Shown here one piece after another: positions 1 through 4,344 of a stretch of 6,553 bases of DNA. How positions within the stretch are numbered: the stretch's first letter is position 1; every line of letters begins with the position of its first letter. Below the pieces are notes generated by a model. That model did no database searches, was not told the DNA's origin, and was given only the letters and a program-made list of their open reading frames with translations. The position numbers and the translations under genes are program-made. The DNA is from Candidatus Omnitrophota bacterium. GTDB taxonomy: Bacteria; Omnitrophota; Koll11; Aquiviventales; Aquiviventaceae. The stretch lies in contig JAHFGU010000088.1 of assembly GCA_023247285.1 (NCBI GenBank), positions 1 through 6,553 on the forward strand. The letters run 5' to 3'.

Positions 1-328
1 CTGGCCGGGTCCGTTGACGCTGGTGCTGCCGGCCGATGGCGGAGGCACGGTGGGGTTCCGCCTGCCGAGCCATCCGGTCGCGCTGGCGTTTCTGCGCGCC
101 TGCGGGGTGCCGGTGGCCGCGCCCAGCGCGAACCGGTCGGGCGCTCCGCCGCCGACGGACGCCGCCGAGGTCATGGCCGCGCTGGATGGGGATGTGGACT
201 GCGTGCTGGACGCCGGTCCGACGCAGCTGGGCCGCGAGTCCACCGTCGTGGAGATCGTAGGGGACCGGGTGGAGATCCGGCGCGAGGGCGCCCTCTCGCG
301 CGAGGCGATCTTCGCGTGTCTGACATGA
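1..328 (+). CDS. Sua5/YciO/YrdC family L-threonylcarbamoyladenylate synthase, 3' end (partial)
   Basis: This is the C-terminal part of a Sua5/TsaC protein; the gene starts before the window and is read in frame 2. The family makes L-threonylcarbamoyl-AMP from threonine, bicarbonate and ATP in the cytoplasm. This is the first step of the t6A37 modification of ANN-decoding tRNAs. The visible part begins with the family motif WPGPLTLVLPA, followed by the nucleotide-pocket motif APSANRSG and then LGRESTVVEI near the end, equivalent to the usual G-x-x-STVVD. The protein stops shortly after REGALS, so it is the short TsaC/YrdC-like form without the extra C-terminal Sua5 domain. Its TGA lies 6 bases before an 83-base inverted repeat that separates it from the phosphatase gene. 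The same neighbour pair (ywlC-ywlE) occurs in Bacillus. The family call is firm; the choice between the names sua5, tsaC and ywlC is not. Confidence 0.93.
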   Translation, partial: WPGPLTLVLPADGGGTVGFRLPSHPVALAFLRACGVPVAAPSANRSGAPPPTDAAEVMAALDGDVDCVLDAGPTQLGRESTVVEIVGDRVEIRREGALSREAIFACLT

Positions 329-333
329 CGCAG

Positions 334-416
334 TTGAGACAGGAGACGGGAGACGGGAGACGGGCGAACCGGGTGCAGGCTTTCACGTGTCCCATGTCTC
401 CTGTCTCTTGTCTCAA
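334..416. repeat. 83-base inverted repeat made of GAGACRG heptads
   Basis: The left arm holds four head-to-tail 7-mers: GAGACAG (336-342), then GAGACGG three times (343-363). The right arm holds the complementary 7-mers CATGTCT, CCTGTCT and CTTGTCT (393-413). Bases 334-355 pair with 395-416 over 22 consecutive positions. Three of these are G-U in RNA, so the hairpin is continuous as RNA but imperfect as DNA. It fills nearly all of the gap between the Sua5 stop (328) and the phosphatase ATG (420). It has no T-run, so it is not a normal intrinsic terminator. The arrangement recalls heptameric short tandem repeats known from cyanobacteria and other genomes. Its function is unknown; an mRNA-stabilising or processing hairpin is one inference. 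Confidence 0.85.
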
Positions 417-419
417 GCT

Positions 420-902
420 ATGAGCAGGAAGCGCATCCTCTTTGTCTGCACCGGGAATAGCTGCCGGAGCGTCATGGCCGAGCGCTTGTTGCGGCAGGCG
501 CTGCAGCGCGCCGAGGTGGAACAGGTGCAGGTCGAGTCCGCCGGCGTCTTCGCGATCCCCGGCATGGGACCGACGCGGGAGACGATGCGCGTGCTCCAGG
601 ATGCGGGCATCGATTGCGCCGATCACCGCGCCCGCGTGCTGACCGCGCAGATGGTGGAGGAAGCCGATCTCGTGTTCGTCATGGAGCCCTTTCAGCTCGA
701 GGAAGTGCTGCGTCGCGTCCCCACGGCCCGCGGCAAGGCGCATCTGCTGAAGCCCTACACCGTGGCGGAGGGCGAGCCGCTGCAGCACCCCGCTATCCCG
801 GATCCGATCGGCAAGCCGCTGGAGGTCTACGAAGTCTGCTTCGCGGAGATCCGCGAGGCGATCGAGCGGCTCTCGAAATCGCTCGGGGTGCGCAGCGCAT
901 GA
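420..902 (+). CDS. Low-molecular-weight protein phosphatase (protein-tyrosine or protein-arginine type)
   Basis: The 160-residue cytoplasmic phosphatase has the usual length for its family. The signature loop C-x5-R-S is CTGNSCRS, with nucleophile Cys10, Arg16 and Ser17. The general acid is Asp128 in IPDPIG. In the arginine phosphatase YwlE the residue four after the cysteine is Thr, and in classical tyrosine phosphatases it is Ile. Here it is Ser14, so substrate class is uncertain, but the small polar residue and the YwlE-like gene neighbourhood favour phosphoarginine. The residue after Arg-Ser is Val18, where Pro is usual. ATG 420 is chosen because MSRKRILFVCTGN is the normal N-terminus. 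An in-frame GTG at 387 would add 11 residues encoded by the inverted repeat. No Shine-Dalgarno site precedes ATG 420. The stop overlaps the rpiB start (ATGA), indicating translational coupling. Confidence 0.9.
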   Translation: MSRKRILFVCTGNSCRSVMAERLLRQALQRAEVEQVQVESAGVFAIPGMGPTRETMRVLQDAGIDCADHRARVLTAQMVEEADLVFVMEPFQLEEVLRRVPTARGKAHLLKPYTVAEGEPLQHPAIPDPIGKPLEVYEVCFAEIREAIERLSKSLGVRSA

Positions 903-1465
903 CACACAAGGCCGCGGTCCATCCCCCAGCTAGCGCGGTGCGCCGCGTGGCCGTCGGCGCCGACCATGGCGGGTTCGCGCTCAAGGCAGCGCTCATCCCG
1001 GCGCTCCAGCGCCGGGGCATCGAGGTCGCGGACCTGGGCACGCACTCGCCTGAGCCCTGCGATTATCCGCTGATCGGCGTCAAGGTCGCCCAGGCGGTCG
1101 CGGACGGCAAGTTCGACCGCGGCATCCTGCTCTGCAAATCCGGCATCGGCATCGCCATCGCCGCCAACAAAGTCCCCGGCGCGCGCGCCGCGGTCTGCGG
1201 CGACGCCTTCGACGCCGAACGCAGCCGCAGCCACAACGACGCCAACATCTTGGTGCTCGGCGCCGAGAAGCTCAGCCGTTCGTCGGCGGCGCGCCTGGTC
1301 GGCATCTGGCTCTCCACGCCATTCGAATCCGGCGGGCGCCACGAGCGCCGGGTGCGGCAGATCGCCGCCCTCGAGCGCCGGTGCCTGGCACTTCGCCGCT
1401 CAGCGTCCTCGCGTGCAGGCGAAGCGCCCGGCACGTTCTCGCGGCATCGCGCAGGGAGGCGCTGA
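899..1465 (+). CDS. rpiB: Ribose-5-phosphate isomerase B (RpiB/LacAB family)
   Basis: RpiB interconverts ribose 5-phosphate and ribulose 5-phosphate in the non-oxidative pentose phosphate pathway. Family motifs run in order: [13 protein letters not shown] (Asp22, His23), [13 protein letters not shown] (45-57), [17 protein letters not shown] (75-91, active-site Cys79), [20 protein letters not shown] (His112 in the HND motif) and GGRHERRV (145-152). The usual CGTGIG loop is CKSGIG here. The start is the ATG overlapping the phosphatase stop. At 188 residues it is longer than the usual length of about 150: about 15 residues precede the first strand, and about 28 follow the normal end near residue 160. 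That Arg/Ala/Ser-rich tail is encoded by an imperfect inverted repeat (1381-1434) and looks like non-homologous sequence. The stop shares one base with the glyA start (TGATG). Confidence 0.93.
   Translation: MTHKAAVHPPASAVRRVAVGADHGGFALKAALIPALQRRGIEVADLGTHSPEPCDYPLIGVKVAQAVADGKFDRGILLCKSGIGIAIAANKVPGARAAVCGDAFDAERSRSHNDANILVLGAEKLSRSSAARLVGIWLSTPFESGGRHERRVRQIAALERRCLALRRSASSRAGEAPGTFSRHRAGRR
1381..1434. repeat. Imperfect 17-bp inverted repeat in the rpiB 3' tail
   Basis: Bases 1381-1397 (GTGCCTGGCACTTCGCC) match the reverse complement of 1418-1434 at 15 of 17 positions, with a 20-base loop. The outer 11 bases of the left arm are themselves a small palindrome (GTGCC-T-GGCAC). The repeat encodes most of the non-conserved C-terminal extension of RpiB and lies just before the glyA ribosome-binding site. 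It may be a small inserted palindromic element that has been read into the coding frame; this is inference. Confidence 0.6.
1453..1458 (+). promoter_or_regulatory. glyA ribosome-binding site (AGGGAG)
   Basis: The run GCAGGGAGGC before the glyA ATG (1465) contains a strong Shine-Dalgarno match about 6 bases upstream of the start. It lies inside the end of rpiB. It fixes the glyA start at 1465 rather than at the in-frame codons upstream, which fall in the rpiB tail and would add 28 residues unrelated to the family. Confidence 0.7.
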
Positions 1466-2730
1466 TGGCCGGCCGGCTCCGCCAGACCGACCCGGAGATC
1501 GCGGACGCCATCACGCAGGAAACCCGTCGGCAGCACGAACATCTCGAGTTGATCGCCTCGGAGAATTTCACAAGCCTGGCGGTGCTCGAGGCGCAGGGCT
1601 CGGTGATGACGAACAAGTACGCCGAGGGCTACCCGGGCGCGCGCTGGTACGGCGGCTGCGAGTTCGTGGACGTCGCCGAGCATCTGGCGATCGAGCGCGC
1701 GAAGGCGCTCTTCGGCGCCGAGCACGCCAACGTCCAGCCGCACTCCGGCACGCAGGCCAACATCGTCGTGTTCTACGCGCTGCTGCAGCCCGGCGACACG
1801 ATCCTGGCCATGAGCCTGGCGCACGGCGGCCACCTCTCGCACGGCCATCCCAAGAACTTCTCGGGCCGGTTCTTCACGATCGTGCCCTACGGCGTCAACC
1901 GGCAGACCGAGCAGATCGATTATGACGAGGTGGAGGCGCTGGCCCGGCAGCACAAGCCGAAGCTGATCCTCGCGGGGTATTCGGCGTATCCGCGCCTGCT
2001 GGATTTCCCGCGCTTCCGGCGCATCGCGGAGGCGGTCGGCGCCGTCCTGCTGGTGGACATGGCGCACTTCGCCGGGCTCGTCGCCGGCGGCGCCTACCCC
2101 AACCCGGTGCCGCACGCGGACCTCGTGACCTCCACGACGCACAAGACCCTGCGCGGACCGCGGGGCGGCTTCATCCTCTGCCGCGCCGCGCACGCCAAGG
2201 CGATCGACTCGGCGCTGTTCCCTGGCAACCAGGGCGGGCCGCTGATGCACACGATCGCGGCGAAGGCCGTGTGTTTCAAGGAAGCGATGAGCCCGGCGTT
2301 CGCCGCGTATGCGAAGCAGGTCGTCGCCAACGCGCAGGCCCTGGCCGCAGCACTGGCCACGGCCGGCTACCGGATCGTCTCCGGCGGCACGGACAATCAC
2401 CTGATGCTCGTCGATCTCACGCCGAAGGGGCTGACCGGCAAAGAGGCGCAGGATACGCTGGACCAGGCGAAGATCACGGTGAACAAGAACGCGATCCCGT
2501 TCGACCCGCTGCCGCCGGGCAAGGCCAGCGGCATCCGGCTGGGCACGCCGGCCCTGACCACGCGCGGCATGCGCGAGCCTGAGATGGCGCGCGTGGCCGA
2601 GCTCCTCGACGAGGCGCTGGCGCGCCGCCAGGATCCGGCGGCGCTCGCCGCGGTCGCGCGCAAGGTGGGCGAGCTGGCCGACCGCTTTCCGCTCTATCCG
2701 GAGCTGCGCAGAACAGATGCTCAAGGCTGA
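1465..2730 (+). CDS. glyA: Serine hydroxymethyltransferase
   Basis: GlyA is a cytoplasmic PLP enzyme that converts serine and tetrahydrofolate to glycine and 5,10-methylene-THF, the main one-carbon source for purines, thymidylate and methionine. The 421-residue product has standard family length. Visible motifs are [12 protein letters not shown] near residues 26-37, [36 protein letters not shown] and the PLP-lysine motif [14 protein letters not shown] with Schiff-base Lys227. [13 protein letters not shown] and [14 protein letters not shown] follow in the C-terminal part. The start is set by the TGATG overlap with rpiB and a good Shine-Dalgarno site. Homologues usually end around FPLYPEL; here the last few codons and the TGA at 2728-2730 lie inside the left arm of a heptad inverted repeat, so the end of the gene seems to be supplied by that repeat. 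nrdR follows. Confidence 0.97.
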   Translation: MAGRLRQTDPEIADAITQETRRQHEHLELIASENFTSLAVLEAQGSVMTNKYAEGYPGARWYGGCEFVDVAEHLAIERAKALFGAEHANVQPHSGTQANIVVFYALLQPGDTILAMSLAHGGHLSHGHPKNFSGRFFTIVPYGVNRQTEQIDYDEVEALARQHKPKLILAGYSAYPRLLDFPRFRRIAEAVGAVLLVDMAHFAGLVAGGAYPNPVPHADLVTSTTHKTLRGPRGGFILCRAAHAKAIDSALFPGNQGGPLMHTIAAKAVCFKEAMSPAFAAYAKQVVANAQALAAALATAGYRIVSGGTDNHLMLVDLTPKGLTGKEAQDTLDQAKITVNKNAIPFDPLPPGKASGIRLGTPALTTRGMREPEMARVAELLDEALARRQDPAALAAVARKVGELADRFPLYPELRRTDAQG

Positions 2731-2801
2731 AGGCTGTAGGCTGAAGGCTGCCGGTAGCGCTCTTAGAGCGCAGGTCCAGCCTCGAGCCTTCAGCCTTGAG
2801 C
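2719..2801. repeat. 83-base inverted repeat made of AGGCTGA heptads
   Basis: The left arm has four consecutive 7-mers: AGGCTGA, AGGCTGT, AGGCTGA and AGGCTGC (2724-2751). The right arm carries the complementary series CAGCCTC, GAGCCTT, CAGCCTT and GAGCCTC (2777-2804). Bases 2719-2735 pair perfectly with 2785-2801 (17 bp). After a two-base mismatch, 2738-2743 pair with 2777-2782. A separate perfect 6-bp hairpin, GCGCTC-TTA-GAGCGC (2757-2771), sits at the tip. The glyA stop codon is within the left arm. There is no T-run. It has the same layout and span as the repeat at 334-416 but a different 7-mer. Confidence 0.87.
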
Positions 2802-2826
2802 CTCCAGCCCGCGAGCGCAGCGAGCG

Positions 2827-3288
2827 ATGAAATGTCCCTTTTGTGGGCACCAGGAAGACAAAGTGGTCGACTCCCGGGCCAGCTCGGACGGCCGCTCGAT
2901 CCGCCGCCGCCGCGAGTGCCTCTCCTGCGGCAAGCGCTTTACGACCTACGAGCAGGTGGAGGAGCAGCCGCTCATGGTCATCAAGAAGGATGGCCGGCGC
3001 GAGCCGTTTGACCGTCACAAGGTGCTCGCCGGCCTCGTCAAGGCGTGCGAAAAACGGCCCGTGAGCATGGACGACCTCGAGCGGCTCGTGGACGAGCTCG
3101 AGCGCGAGCTCTCCCAGCAGTTCGAGCGCGAGGTCCCCTCGCGGGAGATCGGCGAGCGGCTCATGCCGCGGCTGCACCGGCTCGACCCGGTGGCGTACGT
3201 GCGGTTCGCGTCGGTCTACCGCGAGTTCAAGGATGTCGAGCAGTTCATGCGGGAACTGAAAGATCTGCTGGCGGTGAAAGCCAAATGA
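2827..3288 (+). CDS. nrdR: Transcriptional repressor NrdR
   Basis: NrdR senses ATP/dATP levels and represses ribonucleotide reductase genes by binding NrdR boxes. The 153-residue product has the usual family length. An N-terminal zinc ribbon has the ligands Cys3, Cys6, Cys31 and Cys34 (CPFC and CLSC), with the conserved VVDSR and the basic patch SIRRRRE between the pairs. FTTYE follows, then an ATP-cone domain from about residue 49 to 139. This domain shows [16 protein letters not shown] and the end motif [18 protein letters not shown] 2827 gives the canonical MKCPFCG start. No clear Shine-Dalgarno site is present, because the preceding bases come from the heptad repeat and a GCGAGCG stretch. 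No NrdR box was seen in the window, so its targets lie elsewhere. Its stop overlaps the next gene by 4 bases (ATGA). Confidence 0.97.
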   Translation: MKCPFCGHQEDKVVDSRASSDGRSIRRRRECLSCGKRFTTYEQVEEQPLMVIKKDGRREPFDRHKVLAGLVKACEKRPVSMDDLERLVDELERELSQQFEREVPSREIGERLMPRLHRLDPVAYVRFASVYREFKDVEQFMRELKDLLAVKAK

Positions 3289-3659
3289 CCGACGTGCCGG
3301 CGACGCGCCGTATGCTCATCGTGGAAGATCAGCAGAAAATGCGGCAGCTGCTCACCAACTTTTTCACGGCCCGCGGCTTCGCCGTGACGGCGACGTTCAG
3401 CGGCGAAGAGGCGCTCGCGATGCTGGCCACGCAGCCCGTGGAGGTCGTGCTGCTCGACATCCTGCTGCCCGGCATGTCCGGCATGGAAGTGTTGCGCCGC
3501 ATGAAGCGGCAGCAGCCGAACGTCAAGGTCGTCATCGTCAGCGCCTTGGACCAAGATCATCTCCGCATGGAAGCCCGCCGCTACGGCGCCTGCGAATTCA
3601 TCACCAAGCCGTTCGAGCTGAATACCGCCACCTGGGCGGCCGTGTTCGCGCCGGTATAG
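3285..3659 (+). CDS. Single-domain (CheY-like) response regulator, copy 1
   Basis: The 124-residue protein is a stand-alone receiver domain that would be phosphorylated by a histidine kinase not present here. Receiver residues are all in place: acidic pair Glu14-Asp15 (LIVEDQ), phosphoacceptor Asp58 (LLDILLPG), switch Ser86 (VSAL) and Lys108 in TKPF. No DNA-binding or enzymatic output domain follows; the protein ends 14 residues after KPF with [14 protein letters not shown] 3285 overlaps the nrdR stop (ATGA), so it should be cotranscribed and translationally coupled with nrdR. An earlier in-frame extension into nrdR is not credible. It is about 67% identical (79 of 117 positions by eye) to the regulator at 3981-4337, so the two are recent duplicates or a conserved pair. 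Its partner and output are unknown. Confidence 0.92.
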   Translation: MTDVPATRRMLIVEDQQKMRQLLTNFFTARGFAVTATFSGEEALAMLATQPVEVVLLDILLPGMSGMEVLRRMKRQQPNVKVVIVSALDQDHLRMEARRYGACEFITKPFELNTATWAAVFAPV

Positions 3660-3750
3660 GCGCTGCTCAGCCGTCCAGCCTCGCCAGATTATTCTCGGTT
3701 CCTTGCCAAGCGCTCCCCCCGTCAGGCACACTAGGGGCAGACAATTCGCG
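3660..3750 (+). other. Gap between response regulator 1 and the riboswitch
   Basis: This stretch has no credible gene. A weak promoter for the riboswitch may be here. One candidate is GACAAT (3740-3745), which would start transcription near 3751-3753 at the 5' strand of P1, but it has no good -35 partner. TTGCCA (3703-3708) could be a -35, but its best -10 at 18 bases is CACACT. No terminator follows the first regulator, so read-through from the upstream operon could also produce the riboswitch RNA. Confidence 0.3.
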
Positions 3751-3867
3751 TGTCCCTGGACGAACGGGCAAACCTACGGCGACGTAGGGACGCAACGCCA
3801 CGGGTCCACAAGATCTCCCGCCGGACGGCGGGAACGGATGGATGGCCGGGCTGCCGATACAGGCACG
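3751..3867 (+). ncRNA. Cyclic-di-GMP-I (GEMM-I) riboswitch aptamer
   Basis: The conserved GEMM-I core is present in order: GGGCAAACC (3766-3774), stem CCTACG/CGTAGG (3773-3778/3783-3788) capped by a GCGA GNRA tetraloop, then GGGACGCAA (3787-3795) and GCCACGGGTCC. The second long helix follows: GCCA 3797-3800 with TGGC 3843-3846, GTCC 3804-3807 with GGAT 3836-3839, and CCCGCC/GGCGGG 3817-3822/3827-3832. The 3' consensus GGCCGGGCTGCCG comes last. CCTG 3755-3758 pairs with CAGG 3860-3863 to close P1. By alignment to the Vibrio Vc2 aptamer recalled from memory, A47 is A3794 and G20 is G3767. A guanine at position 20 fits c-di-GMP rather than the cGAMP-type variant, which has A there. It lies upstream of the second response regulator. 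Confidence 0.88.
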
Positions 3868-3887
3868 ATCAGCAGCCCGGCCTTTTT
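3844..3887 (+). terminator. Intrinsic terminator forming the riboswitch expression platform
   Basis: GGCCGGGCTGC (3844-3854) pairs perfectly over 11 bp with GCAGCCCGGCC (3872-3882), followed by TTTTT (3883-3887). After one mismatch, GAT 3856-3858 also pairs with ATC 3868-3870. The left arm is the same sequence that forms the 3' side of the aptamer, so aptamer and terminator cannot fold together. Ligand binding should hold the left arm and allow read-through, predicting a c-di-GMP-activated (ON) switch for the gene at 3981. Confidence 0.88.
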
Positions 3888-3970
3888 CTATCCGATCATT
3901 GCCCGGTATGCCGGGGCTGCGAGAGGGGGTGGGGGGTGCTGGACGACGCCGTCGAAGCCTTGATCGCGGC

Positions 3971-3976
3971 GGGAGG
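3971..3976 (+). promoter_or_regulatory. Ribosome-binding site of response regulator 2 (GGGAGG)
   Basis: GGGAGG sits four bases before ATG 3981. It supports that start over an in-frame GTG at 3936, which would add 15 residues and is itself preceded by a purine-rich run at 3921-3935. Confidence 0.6.
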
Positions 3977-3980
3977 CGCC

Positions 3981-4337
3981 ATGCGTCGGATGTTGATCGT
4001 GGAAGACGAGCGCGACATCTGTGACATCTTGTCGGAGTTCTTCACCGCGCGCGGCTTCACCGTCACGTCGGCGTTCAGCGGGGAAGAGGCGCTCGAGCTG
4101 GTGGCCCGCGAATCCGTCGAAGTCATCCTGCTCGACATCCTGCTGCCCGGCCTCTCCGGCCTCGAGGTGCTCCGGCGCGCCAAGAAGCTCCGCCCGCACG
4201 TCAAGATCGTCATGGTGAGTGCCCTGGGCCACGACGACCTGCGCTGGCAGGCGCGGCGCTACGGCGCCTGCGAGTACATCACCAAGCCCTTCGACTTCAC
4301 CACCGCCACGTGGGCCGCGGTGCTCGCGCCGGTCTGA
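3981..4337 (+). CDS. Single-domain (CheY-like) response regulator, copy 2, under riboswitch control
   Basis: The 118-residue stand-alone receiver domain has acidic pair Glu8-Asp9 (LIVEDE), phosphoacceptor Asp52 (LLDILLPG), switch Ser80 and Lys102 in TKPF. There is no output domain. ATG 3981 is chosen because [10 protein letters not shown] lines up with [10 protein letters not shown] of copy 1 and a GGGAGG site precedes it. GTG 3936 is an alternative. It matches copy 1 at about 79 of 117 positions, including the shared tail TATWAAV-APV. The acidic-pair flank, helix 1 (DICDILSEFF against [10 protein letters not shown]) and the tip of helix 4 differ, which are regions that often set partner choice. 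A c-di-GMP-I riboswitch with a terminator lies directly upstream, so its level should follow c-di-GMP. Involvement in motility, adhesion or biofilm control is inferred only from that ligand. It is convergent with the chaperone gene, 7 bases apart. Confidence 0.93.
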   Translation: MRRMLIVEDERDICDILSEFFTARGFTVTSAFSGEEALELVARESVEVILLDILLPGLSGLEVLRRAKKLRPHVKIVMVSALGHDDLRWQARRYGACEYITKPFDFTTATWAAVLAPV

Positions 4338-4344
4338 GCCGGGC

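Noticed and set aside
334..416. CRISPR-like or intrinsic terminator reading of the GAGACGG repeats
   Set aside because: Units are only 7 bases with no spacers, so it is not a CRISPR array, and no T-run follows the hairpin, so it is not a standard intrinsic terminator.
1063..3177. 704-codon open frame on the minus strand
   Set aside because: It lies opposite rpiB, glyA and nrdR, which have clear family motifs. Its translation is rich in Arg, Leu and His with no recognisable domain, as expected for an antisense shadow in GC-rich DNA.
3815..3975. Pairing of CTCCCGCC (3815-3822) with the Shine-Dalgarno region GGCGGGAG (3968-3975)
   Set aside because: Eight complementary bases are easily found by chance at this GC content, and the first segment already forms a perfect local hairpin in the aptamer.
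3750..3980. In-frame upstream extension of response regulator 2 back to position 3750
   Set aside because: The extension translates the riboswitch and terminator, has no match in copy 1, and a GGGAGG site supports ATG 3981.
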